DNA from: Glandiceps talaboti | Taxonomy: Eukaryota; Hemichordata; Enteropneusta; Spengelidae | DNA: 64,000 nt | Reading direction: 5' to 3' | Assembly: GCF_964340395.1 (NCBI RefSeq) | Contig: NC_135557.1 | Location: 5,086,216-5,150,215, forward strand | In this document: one piece after another, positions 52,201-64,000 of the stretch | Layout: each line of letters starts with the position of its first letter | Position numbering within the stretch: position 1 is the stretch's first letter | Notes under the pieces: generated by a model | What the model was told of the DNA's origin: nothing | The model's input: only the letters and a program-made list of their open reading frames with translations | Database searches by the model: none | Program-made: the position numbers and the translations under genes

Positions 52201-52879
52201 ACCAGTGATATTACTACTGTAGTAGTCCTGTATTTATCACCAGGGTAGGATTACTAATTTACCAGTGATATTACTACTGTAGTAGTCCTGTATTTATGAC
52301 TAGGGTAGGGTTACTAATTTACCAGTGATATCACTACTATAGTAGTCCCGTATTTATCACCAGGGTAGGATTACTAATTTACCAGTGATATTACTACTGT
52401 AGTAGTCCTGTATTTATAACTAGGGTAGGATTACTAATTTACCAGTGTTATCACTACTATAGTAGTCCCGTATTTATAACTAGGGTAGGATTACTAATTT
52501 ACCAGTGATATCACTACTGTATTAGTACTGTATTTATGACTATAGGGTAGGGTTACTAATTTACCAGTGATATCACTACTATAGTAGTCCTGTATTTATG
52601 ACTAGGGTAGGATTACTAATTTACCAGTGATATCACTACTGTAGTAGTCCTGTATTTATGACTAGGGTAGGATTACTAATTTACCAGTGATATCACTACT
52701 GTAGTAGTCCTGTATTTATCACCAGGGTAGGGGTACTAATTTACCAGTGATATCACTACTGTAGTAGTCCTGTATTTATAACTAGGGTAGGATTACTAAT
52801 TTACCAGTGATATCACTACTATAGTAGTCCTGTATTTATCACCAGGGTAGGATTACTAATTTACCAGTGATATCACTAC

Positions 52880-54441
52880 TGTAGTAGTCCTGTATTTATA
52901 ACTAGGGTAGGGTTACTAATTTACCAGTGATATCACTACTGTAGTAGTCCTGTATTTATAACAAGGGTAGGATTACTAATTTACCAGTGATATCACTACT
53001 GTAGTAGTCCTGTGTTTATGACTAGGGTAGGGTTACTAATTTACCAGTGATATCACTACTGTAGTAGTCCTGTCTTTATGACTAGGGTAGGGTTACTAAT
53101 TTACCAGTGATACCACTACTGTAGTAGTCCTGTATTTATGACTAGGGTAGGATTACTAATTTACCAGTGATTTCACTACTGTATTAGTCCTGTATTTATG
53201 ACTAAGGTAGGATTACTAATTTACCAGTAATATCACTACTGTAGTAGTCCTATGTTTATGACTAAGGTAGGGTTACTAATTTACCAGTGATATCACTACT
53301 GTAGTAGTCCTGTATTTATGACTAGGGTAGGGTTACTAATTTACACATGATATCACTACTGTAGTAGTCCTGTGTTTATGACTAGGGTAGGGTTACTAAT
53401 TTACCAGTGATATCACTACTGTAGTGGTCCTGTATTTATGACTAGGGTAGGGTTACTAATTTACCAGTGATATCACTACTGTAGTAGTCCTGTATTTATG
53501 ACTAGGGTAGGGTTACTAATTTACCAGTGATATCACTAACTATAGTAGTCCTGTATTTATGACTAGGGTAGGGTTACTAATTTACCAGTGATTTCAGTAC
53601 TGTAGTAGTCCTATGTTTATGACTAAGTTAGGGTAACTAATTTACCAGTGATATCACTACTGTAGTAGTCCTGTATTTATAACTAGGGTAGGGTTACTAA
53701 TTTACCAGTGATATCACTACTGTAGTAGTCCTGTATTTATAACAACGGTAGGATTACTAATTTACCAGTGATATCACTACTGTAGTAGTCCTGTGTTTAT
53801 GACTAGGGTAGGGTTACTAATTTACCAGTGATATCACTACTGTAGTAGTCCTGTCTTTATGACTAGGGTAGGGTTACTAATTTACCAGTGATACCACTAC
53901 TGTAGTAGTCCTGTATTTATGACTAGGGTAGGATTACTAATTTACCAGTGATTTCACTACTGTATTAGTCCTGTATTTATGACTAAGGTAGGATTACTAA
54001 TTTACCAGTAATATCACTACTGTAGTAGTCCTATGTTTATGACTAAGGTAGGGTTACTAATTTACCAGTGATATCACTACTGTAGTAGTCCTGTATTTAT
54101 GACTAGGGTAGGGTTACTAATTTACACATGATATCACTACTGTAGTAGTCCTGTGTTTATGACTAGGGTAGGGTTACTAATTTACCAGTGATATCACTAC
54201 TGTAGTGGTCCTGTATTTATGACTAGGGTAGGGTTACTAATTTACCAGTGATATCACTACTGTAGTAGTCCTGTATTTATGACTAGGGTAGGGTTACTAA
54301 TTTACCAGTGATATCACTAACTATAGTAGTCTTGTATTTATGACTAGGGTAGGGTTACTAATTTACCAGTGATTTCAGTACTGTAGTAGTCCTATGTTTA
54401 TGACTAAGTTAGGGTAACTAATTTACCAGTGATATCACTAC
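52880..54441. repeat. 781-bp higher-order unit (13 monomers + 1), two tandem copies
   Basis: The copies are about 52880-53660 and 53661-54441. Markers at 781 bp spacing are TGTCTTTATG at 53071 and 53852, and the one-base-longer TATCACTAAC unit at 53531 and 54312. The single extra base inside the unit explains why the offset is not a multiple of 60. Confidence 0.82.
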
Positions 54442-54789
54442 TGTAGTAGTCCTGTATTTATGACTAGGGTAGGGTTACTAATTTACCAGTGATACCACTA
54501 CTGTAGTAGTACTGTATTTATGACTAGGGTGTGGTTACTAATTTACCAGTGATATCACTACTGTAGTAGTCCTGTATTTATGACTAGGGTAGGGTTACTA
54601 TTTTACCAGTGATATCACTACTGTAGTAGTCCTGTATTTATGACTAGGGTAGGATTACTAATTTACCAGCGATATCACTACTATAGTAGTCCTGTATTTA
54701 TGACTAGGGTAGGGTTACTAATTTACCAGTGATATCACTACTGTAGTAGTCCTGTGTTTATGACTAGGGTAGGGTTACTAATTTACCAG

Positions 54790-57700
54790 TGATACCACTA
54801 CTGTTACAGTAGTAGTCCTGTATTTATGACTAGGGCGTGGTTACTAATTTACCAGTGATATCACTACTGTAGTAGTCCTGTATTTATGACTAGGGTAGGG
54901 TTACTAATTTACCAGTGATATCACTACTGTAGTAGTCCTGTATTTATGACTAGGGTAGGATTACTAATTTACCAGTGATATCACTACTGTAGTAGTCCTG
55001 TATTTATGACTAGGGTAGGGGTACTAATTTACCAGTGATATCACTACTGTAGTAGTCCTGTATTTATGACTAGGGTAGGGTTACTAATTTACCAGTGATA
55101 TCACTACTGTTACAGTAGTAGTCCTGTGTTCATGACTAGGGTAGGGTTACTAATTTACCAGTGATATCACTACTGTTACAGTAGTAGTCCTGTGTTCATG
55201 ACTAGGGTAGGGTTACTAATTTACCAGTGATATCACTACTGTAGTAGTCCTGTATTTATCACCAGGGTAGGATTACTAATTTACCAGTGATATCACTACT
55301 GTAGTAGTTTTGTCTTTATGACTAGGGTAGGGTTACTAATTTACCAGTGATATCACTACTATAGTAGTCCTGTATTTATGACTAGGCTAGGGTTACTAAT
55401 TTACCAGTGATTTCACTACTGTACTAGTCCTGTATTTATGACTAGGGTAGGATTACTAATTTACCAGTGATTTCACTACTGTAGTAGTCCTATGTTTATG
55501 ACTAAGGTAGGATTACTAATTTACCAGTGATATCACTACTGTAGTAGTCCTATGTTTATGACTAAGGTAGGGTTACTAATTTACCAGTGATATCACTACT
55601 GTAGTAGTCCTGTATTTATGACTAGGGTGTGGTTACTAATTTACCAGTGATATCACTACTGTAGTAGTCCTGTATTTATGACTAGGGTAGGGTTACTAAT
55701 TTACCAGTGATATCACTACTGTAGTAGTCCTGTATTTATGACTAGGGTAGGATTACTAATTTACCAGTGATATCACTACTGTAGTAGTCCTGTATTTATG
55801 ACTAGGGTAGGGGTACTAATTTACCAGTGATATCACTACTGTAGTAGTCATGTATTTATGACTAGGGTAGGATTACTAATTTACCAGTGATATCACTACT
55901 GTAGTAGTCCTGTATTTATGACTATGGTAGGGTTACTAATTTACCAGTGATATCACTACTGTAGTAGTCCTGTGTTCATGACTAGGGTAGGGTTACTAAT
56001 TTACCAGTGATATCACTACTGTAGTAGTCCTGTATTTATCACCAGGGTAGGATTACTAATTTACCAGTGATATCACTACTGAAATAGTCCTGTCTTTATG
56101 ACTAGGGTAGGGTTACTAATTTACCAGTGATATCACTACTGTAGTAGTCCTATGTTTATGACTAAGGTAGGGTTACTAATTTACCAGTGATATCACTACT
56201 GTAGTAGTCCTGTATTTATGACTAGGGTGTGGTTACTAATTTACCAGTGATATCACTACTGTAGTAGTCCTGTATTTATGACTAGGGTAGGGTTACTAAT
56301 TTACCAGTGATATCACTACTGTAGTAGTCCTGTATTTATGACTAGGGTAGGATTACTAATTTACCAGTGATATCACTACTGTAGTAGTCCTGTATTTATG
56401 ACTAGGGTAGGGGTACTAATTTACCAGTGATATCACTACTGTAGTAGTCATGTATTTATGACTAGGGTAGGATTACTAATTTACCAGTGATATCACTACT
56501 GTAGTAGTCCTGTATTTATGACTATGGTAGGGTTACTAATTTACCAGTGATATCACTACTGTAGTAGTCCTGTGTTCATGACTAGGGTAGGGTTACTAAT
56601 TTACCAGTGATATCACTACTGTAGTAGTCCTGTATTTATCACCAGGGTAGGATTACTAATTTACCAGTGATATCACTACTGAAATAGTCCTGTCTTTATG
56701 ACTAGGGTAGGGTTACTAATTTACCAGTGATACCACTACTGTAGTAGTCCTGTATTTATGACTAGGGTGTGGTTACTAATTTACCAGTGATATCACTACT
56801 GTAGTAGTCCTTTATTTATGACGAGGGTAGGATTACTAATTTACCAGTGATATCACTACTGTAGTAGTCCTGTATTTATGACTAGGGTAGAGTTACTAAT
56901 TTACCAGTGATATCACTACTGTAGTAGTCCTGTATTTATGACTAGGGTAGGATTACTAATTTACCAGTGATATCACTACTGTAGTAGTCCTGTATTTATG
57001 ACTAGGGTAGGGTTACTAATTTACCAGTGATATCACTACTGTAGTAGTCCTGTGTTTATGACTAGGGTAGGGTTACTAATTTACCAGTGATACCACTACT
57101 GTTACAGTAGTAGTCCTGTATTTATGACTAGGGCGTGGTTACTAATTTACCAGTGATATCACTACTGTAGTAGTCCTGTATTTATGACTAGGGTAGGGTT
57201 ACTAATTTACCAGTGATATCACTACTGTAGTAGTCCTGTATTTATGACTAGGGTAGGATTACTAATTTACCAGTGATATCACTACTGTAGTAGTCCTGTA
57301 TTTATGACTAGGGTAGGGGTACTAATTTACCAGTGATATCACTACTGTAGTAGTCCTGTATTTATGACTAGGGTAGGGTTACTAATTTACCAGTGATATC
57401 ACTACTGTTACAGTAGTAGTCCTGTGTTCATGACTAGGGTAGGGTTACTAATTTACCAGTGATATCACTACTGTTACAGTAGTAGTCCTGTGTTCATGAC
57501 TAGGGTAGGGTTACTAATTTACCAGTGATATCACTACTGTAGTAGTCCTGTATTTATCACCAGGGTAGGATTACTAATTTACCAGTGATATCACTACTGT
57601 AGTAGTTTTGTCTTTATGACTAGGGTAGGATTACTAATTTACCAGTGATTTCACTACTGTAGTAGTCCTATGTTTATGTCTAGGGTAGGGTTACTAATTT

Positions 57701-59100
57701 ACCAGTGATATCACTACTATAGTAGTCCTGTATTTATGACTAGGCTAGGGTTACTAATTTACCAGTGATTTCACTACTGTACTAGTCCTGTATTTATGAC
57801 TAGGGTAGGATTACTAATTTACCAGTGATTTCACTACTGTAGTAGTCCTATGTTTATGACTAAGGTAGGATTACTAATTTACCAGTGATATCACTACTGT
57901 AGTAGTCCTATGTTTATGACTAAGGTAGGGTTACTAATTTACCAGTGATATCACTACTGTAGTAGTCCTGTATTTATGACTAGGGTGTGGTTACTAATTT
58001 ACCAGTGATATCACTACTGTAGTAGTCCTGTATTTATGACTAGGGTAGGGTTACTAATTTACCAGTGATATCACTACTGTAGTAGTCCTGTATTTATGAC
58101 TAGGGTAGGATTACTAATTTACCAGTGATATCACTACTGTAGTAGTCCTGTATTTATGACTAGGGTAGGGGTACTAATTTACCAGTGATATCACTACTGT
58201 AGTAGTCATGTATTTATGACTAGGGTAGGATTACTAATTTACCAGTGATATCACTACTGTAGTAGTCCTGTATTTATGACTAGGGTAGGGTTACTAATTT
58301 ACCAGTGATATCACTACTGTAGTAGTCCTGTGTTCATGACTAGGGTAGGGTTACTAATTTACCAGTGATATCACTACTGTAGTAGTCCTGTATTTATCAC
58401 CAGGGTAGGATTACTAATTTACCAGTGATATCACTACTGAAATAGTCCTGTCTTTATGACTAGGGTAGGGTTACTAATTTACCAGTGATATCACTACTGT
58501 AGTAGTCCTATGTTTATGACTAAGGTAGGGTTACTAATTTACCAGTGATATCACTACTGTAGTAGTCCTGTATTTATGACTAGGGTGTGGTTACTAATTT
58601 ACCAGTGATATCACTACTGTAGTAGTCCTGTATTTATGACTAGGGTAGGGTTACTAATTTACCAGTGATATCACTACTGTAGTAGTCCTGTATTTATGAC
58701 TAGGGTAGGATTACTAATTTACCAGTGATATCACTACTGTAGTAGTCCTGTATTTATGACTAGGGTAGGGGTACTAATTTACCAGTGATATCACTACTGT
58801 AGTAGTCATGTATTTATGACTAGGGTAGGATTACTAATTTACCAGTGATATCACTACTGTAGTAGTCCTGTATTTATGACTATGGTAGGGTTACTAATTT
58901 ACCAGTGATATCACTACTGTAGTAGTCCTGTGTTCATGACTAGGGTAGGGTTACTAATTTACCAGTGATATCACTACTGTAGTAGTCCTGTATTTATCAC
59001 CAGGGTAGGATTACTAATTTACCAGTGATATCACTACTGAAATAGTCCTGTCTTTATGACTAGGGTAGGGTTACTAATTTACCAGTGATACCACTACTGT
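54790..59100. repeat. 2.3-kb duplication containing 600-bp repeats
   Basis: The GATACCACTA plus 66-bp unit at 54791 recurs at 57089, and GTAGTAGTTT at 55301 recurs at 57599; both are 2298 bp apart. After one additional monomer in the right copy (about 57.60-57.70 kb) the offset becomes 2358 bp: GTAGTAGTCA at 55841 and 58199. Inside each copy a ten-monomer block repeats at 600 bp (GTAGTAGTCA at 55841/56441 and 58199/58799), so the 600-bp doubling came before the larger duplication. Confidence 0.82.
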
Positions 59101-61500
59101 AGTAGTCCTGTATTTATGACTAGGGTGTGGTTACTAATTTACCAGTGATATCACTACTGTAGTAGTCCTTTATTTATGACGAGGGTAGGATTACTAATTT
59201 ACCAGTGATATCACTACTGTAGTAGTCCTGTATTTATGACTAGGGTAGAGTTACTAATTTACCAGTGATATCACTACTGTAGTAGTCCTGTATTTATGAC
59301 TAGGGTAGGATTACTAATTTACCAGTGATATCACTACTGTAGTAGTCCTGTATTTATGACTAGGGTAGGGGTACTAATTTACCAGTGATATCACTACTGT
59401 AGTAGTCCTGTATTTATGACTAGGGTAGGATTACTAATTTACCAGTGATATCACTACTGTAGTAGTCCTGTATTTATGACTAGGGTAGGGTTACTAATTT
59501 ACCAGTGATATCACTACTGTTACAGTAGTAGTCCTGTGTTCATGACTAGGGTAGGGTTACTAATTTGCCAGTGATATCACTACTGTAGTAGTCCTGTATT
59601 TATCACCAGGATAGGATTACTAATTTACCAGTGATATCACTACTGTAGTAGTCCTGTCTTTACGACTAGGGTAGGGTTACTAATTTACCAGTAATATCAC
59701 TACTGTAGTAGTCCTGTCTTTATGACTAGGGTAGGGTTACTAATTTACCAGTGATATCACTACTGTAGTAGTCCTGCCTTTATGACTAGGGTAGGGTTAC
59801 TAATTTACCAGTGATATCACTACTGTAGTAGTCCTGTCTTTATGACTATGGTAGGGGTACTAATGTACCAGTGATATTACTACTGTAGTAGTCCTGTATT
59901 TATGACTAGGGTAGGGTTAATAATTTACCAGTGATATCACTACTGTAGTAGTCCTGTATTTATGACTAGGGTAGGATTACTAATTTACCAGTGATATCAC
60001 TACTGTAGTAGTCCTATGTTTATGACTATGGTAGGGGTACTAATGTACCAGTGATATTACTACTGTCGTAGTCCTGTATTTATGACTAGGGTAGGGTTAC
60101 TAATTTACCAGTGATATCACTACTGTAGTAGTCCTGTCTTTATGACTATGGTAGGGGTACTAATGTACCAGTGATATCACTACTGTAGTAGTCCTGTCTT
60201 TATGACTAGGGTAGGGTTACTAATGTACCAGTGATATTACTACTGTAGTAGTCCTGTATTTATGACTAGGGTAGGGTTACTAATTTACCAGTGATATCAC
60301 TACTGTAGTAGTCCTGTCTTTATGACTATGGTAGGGGTACTAATGTACCAGTGATATTACTACTGTAGTAGTCCTGTATTTATGACTAGGGTAGGGTTAC
60401 TAATTTACCAGTGATATCACTACTGTAGTAGTCCTGTATTTATGACTAGGGTAGGGTTACTAATTTACCAGTGATATCACTACTGTAGTAGTCCTGTATT
60501 TATGACTATGGTAGGGGTACTAATGTACCAGTGATATTACTACTGTCGTAGTCCTGTATTTATGACTAGGGTAGGGTTACTAATTTACCAGTGATACCAC
60601 TACTGTAGTAGTCCTGTATTTATGACTAGGGTAGGATTACTAATTTACCAGTGATATCACTACTGTAGCAGTCCTGTATTTATGACTAGGGTAGGGTTAC
60701 TAATTTACCAGTGATATCACTACTGTAGTAGTCCTGTATTTATGACTAGGGTAGGGTAACTAATTTACCAGTGATATCACTACTGTAGTAGTCCTGTATT
60801 TATGACTAGGGTAGGGTTACTAATTTACCAGCGATATCACTACTGTAGTAGTCCTGTATTTATGACTAGGGTAGGATTACTAATTTACCAGCGATATCAC
60901 TACTATAGTAGTCCTGTATTTATGACTAGGGTAGGGTTTCTAATTTACCAGTGGTATCACTACTGTAGTAGTCCTGTGTTTATGACTAGGGTAGGGTTAC
61001 TAATTTACCAGTGATACCACTACTGTAGTAGTCCTGTATTTATGACTAGGGTAGGGTTACTAATTTACCAGTGATATCACTACTGTAGTAGTCCTGTATT
61101 TATGACTAGGGTAGGATTACTAATTTACCAGTGATATCACTACTGTAGTAGTCCTGTATTTATGACTAGGGTAGGGTTACTAATTTACCAGTGATATCAC
61201 TACTGTAGTAGTCCTGTATTTGTGACTAGGGTAGGATTACTAATTTACCAGTGATATCACTACTGTAGTAGTCCTGTATTTATGACTAGGATAGGGGTAC
61301 TAATTTACCAGTGATATCACTACTGTAGTAGTCATGTATTTATGACTAGGGTAGGATTACTAATTTACCAGTGATATCACTACTGTAGTAGTCCTGTATT
61401 TATGACTATGGTAGGGTTACTAATTTACCAGTGATATCACTACTGTAGTAGTCCTGTGTTCATGACTAGGGTAGGGTTACTAATTTACCAGTGATATCAC

Positions 61501-64000
61501 TACTGTAGTAGTCCTGTCTTTATGACTAGGGTAGGGTTACTAATTTACCAGTGATATCACTACTGTATTAGTCCTGTCTTTATGACTAGGGTAGGGTTAC
61601 TAATTTACCAGTGATATCACTACTGTAGTAGTCCTGTCTTTATGACTAGGGTAGGGTTACTAATTTACCAGTGATATCACTACTGTAGTAGTCCTGTCTT
61701 TATGACTATGGTAGGGGTACTAATTTACCAGTGATATTACTACTGTAGTAGTCCTGTATTTATGACTAGGGTAGGATTACTAATTTACCAGTGATATCAC
61801 TACTGTAGTAGTCCTGAATTTATGACTAGGGTAAGGTTACTAATTTACCAGTGATATCACTACTGTAGTAGTCCTGTATTTATAACTAGGGTAGGGTTAC
61901 TAATTTACCAGTGATATCACTACTATAGTAGTCCTGTATTTATCACCAGGGTAGGATTACTAATTTACCAGTGATATCACTACTGTAGTAGTCCTGTATT
62001 TATGACTACGGTAGGGTTACTAATTTACCAGTGATATCACTACTGTAGTAGTCCTGTATTTATGACTAGGGTAGGATTACTAATTTACCAGTGATATCAC
62101 TACTGTAGTAGTCCTCTATTCATAACTAGGGTAGGATTACTAATTTACCAGTGATATCACTACTGTAGTAGTCCTGTATTTATGACTAGGGTAGGATTAC
62201 TAATTTACCAGTGATATCACTACTGTAGTACTCCTGTATTTATGACTAGGGTAGGATTACTAATTTACCAGTGATATCACTACTGTAGTAGTCCTGTATT
62301 TATGACTAGGGTAGGGGTACTAATTTACCAGTGATATTACTACTGTAGTAGTCCTGTGTTTATGACTAGGGTAGGATTACTAATTTACCAGTGATATCAC
62401 TACTGTAGTAGTCCTGTATTTATGACTTGGGTAGGGTTACTAATTGACCAGTGATATCACTACTGTAGTAGTCCTGTATTTATCACCAGGGTAGGGTTAT
62501 TAATTTACCAGTGATATCACTACTGTAGTAGTCCTGTGTTTATGACTAGGGTAGGGTTACTAATTTACCAGTGATATCACTAATGTAGTAGTCCTGTGTT
62601 TATGACAAGGGTAGGATTACTAATTTACCAGTGATATTACTACTGTAGTAGTCCTGTATTTATGACTAGGGTAGGATTACTAAATTACCAGTGATATCAC
62701 TACTGTAGTAGTCCTGTATTTATGACTAGGGTAGGGTTACTAATTTACCAGTGATATCACTATTGTAGTAGTCCTGTATTCATGACTAGGGTAGGATTAC
62801 TAATTTACCAGTGATATCACTACTGTAGTAGTCCTGTATTTATGACTAGGGTCTGGTTACTAATTTACCAGTGATATCACTACTGTAGTAGTCCTGTATT
62901 ATAGACTAGGGTAGGGTTACTAATTTACCAGTGATATCACTACTGTAGTAGTCCTGTATTTATGACTAGGGTAGGGTTACTAATTTACCAGTGATATCAC
63001 TACTGTAGTAGTCCTGTATTTATGACTAGGGTAGGGTTACTAATTTACCAGTGATATCACTACTGTAGTAGTCCTGTATTTATGACTAGGGTAGGGTTAC
63101 TAATTTACCAGTGATATCACTACAGTAGTAGTCCTGTGTTTATGACTAGGGTAGGATTACTAATTTACCAGTGATATCACTACTGTAGTAGTCCTGTGTT
63201 TAATACTAGGGTAGGGTTACTAATTTACCAGTGATATCACAAATGTAGTAGTCCTGTGTTTATGACAAGGGTAGGATTACTAATTTACCAGTGATATTAC
63301 TACTGTAGTAGTCCTGTGTTTATGACAAGGGTAGGATTACTAATTTACCAGTGATATTACTACTGTAGTAGTCCTGTGTTTATGACAAGGGTAGGGTTAC
63401 TAATTTACCAGTGATATCACTACTGTAGTAGTCCTGTGTTTATGACAAGGGTAGGGTTACTAATTTACCAGTCATATTACTACTGTAGTAGTCCTGTGTT
63501 TATGACTAGGGTAGGGTTACTAATTTACCAGTGATATCACTAATGTAGTAGTCCTGTATTTATGACTAGGGTAGGGTTACTAATTTACCAGTGATATCAC
63601 TACTGTAGTAGTCCTGTCTTTATGACTAGGGTAGGGTTACTAATTTACCAGTGATATCACTACTGTAGTAGTCCTGTCTTTATGACTAGGGTAGGGTTAC
63701 TAATTTACCAGTGATATCACTACTGTAGTAGTCCTGTCTTTATGACTAGGGTAGGGTTACTAATTTACCAGTGATATCACTACTGTAGTAGTCCTGTCTT
63801 GATGACTATGGTAGGGGTACTAATTTACCAGTGATATTACTACTGTAGTAGTCCTGTATTTATGACTAGGGTAGGATTACTAATTTACCAGTGATATCAC
63901 TACTGTAGTAGTCCTGAATTTATGACTAGGGTAAGGTTACTAATTTACCAGTGATATCACTACTGTAGTAGTCCTGTATTTATAACTAGGGTAGGGTTAC
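61501..64000. repeat. 2,100-bp duplication (35 monomers) running off the window
   Basis: Sequence from 61501 matches sequence from 63601 at an offset of exactly 2100 bp. Shared private variants are runs of CTGTCTTTATG units, the TGACTATGGTAGGGG unit (61681 and 63781) and GTCCTGAATT with GTAAGGTTAC (61801 and 63901). Sequence before 61501 and before 63601 does not match, giving the left breakpoint. The right end is beyond the window. Confidence 0.78.

Larger units (their letters stand above)
27070..64000. repeat. 60-bp satellite, main array (~615 copies), continues past window end
   Basis: The monomer is very regular. For kilobases at a time each 60-base step repeats the same phase. Every consensus unit holds a perfect 12-bp palindrome AGTGATATCACT, a short hairpin ACTAC-TGTA-GTAGT directly after it, and TAGGGTAGGGTTAC. 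Common variants are GATATTAC for GATATCAC, TATCACCAGGG for TATGACTAGGG, GGATTAC, GGGGTAC or GGGTTAC, TATAACTAGG, and CTGTGTTT, CTATGTTT or CTGTCTTT for CTGTATTT. Length variants are 66-bp units (ACTACTGTTACAGTAGTAG) and 54-bp units (GATATAACTATAGTCC). The first unit after the LINE is rearranged. Sixty is divisible by three, but the + frame MTRVGLLIYQ... is closed by TGA in nearly every unit, so this is not coding. Confidence 0.98.

Noticed and set aside
25972-64000. CRISPR array
   Set aside because: The repeats are directly adjacent with no unique spacers, and the context is eukaryotic.
1161-64000. Centromere
   Set aside because: The satellites are higher-order and long, but the 47-bp array sits between two in-phase exons and there is no further evidence of centromere function.

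Overview
The window is animal nuclear DNA. It has introns with canonical GT/AG ends, a 5'-truncated non-LTR retrotransposon in reverse orientation, simple repeats, and three unrelated tandem-repeat families. No bacterial gene layout is present. The retrotransposon fragment and the satellite-stuffed introns would suit a marine invertebrate (mollusc, annelid or lancelet-like), but the species cannot be fixed from this sequence. About 93-95% of the window is tandem repeat.

Layout: 1-712 is an AT-rich minisatellite of about 26-bp units that enters from outside the window. 788-859 is a probable 72-bp coding exon on the + strand. 860-24454 is its probable downstream intron, almost entirely filled (1161-23628) by about 478 head-to-tail copies of a 47-bp satellite. 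24455-24565 is a second probable 111-bp exon, in the same phase as the first. 24566-25971 is single-copy non-coding DNA with a few small motifs. 25972-26402 holds seven copies of a 60-bp satellite. 26403-27069 is a truncated LINE (reverse orientation) inserted in that array. 27070-64000 is the same 60-bp satellite continuing for about 615 more copies and leaving the window.

The only host gene evidence is the exon pair. Each has a strong acceptor and a GTAAGT donor, each is phase 1 at both ends, and they join into one open frame encoding a basic and then acidic, low-complexity segment of about 60 residues. I do not recognise the protein. If the gene continues to the right, its next intron contains the LINE and the 60-bp array and is longer than 39 kb.

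Both large arrays show higher-order structure. Variant monomers recur at fixed distances that are multiples of the monomer plus or minus the indels carried inside. In the 47-bp array these distances are 470, 705, 987, 1181, 3670 and 4657 bp. In the 60-bp array they are 600, 781, 850, 1736, 2100, 2298/2358, 3544 and 4436 bp. This is the footprint of repeated unequal exchange or segmental duplication inside the arrays. In the 60-bp array the commonest length variants and the LINE insertion all fall at the same short hairpin of the monomer. The open frames found within the arrays are by-products of periodicity and are not annotated as genes.
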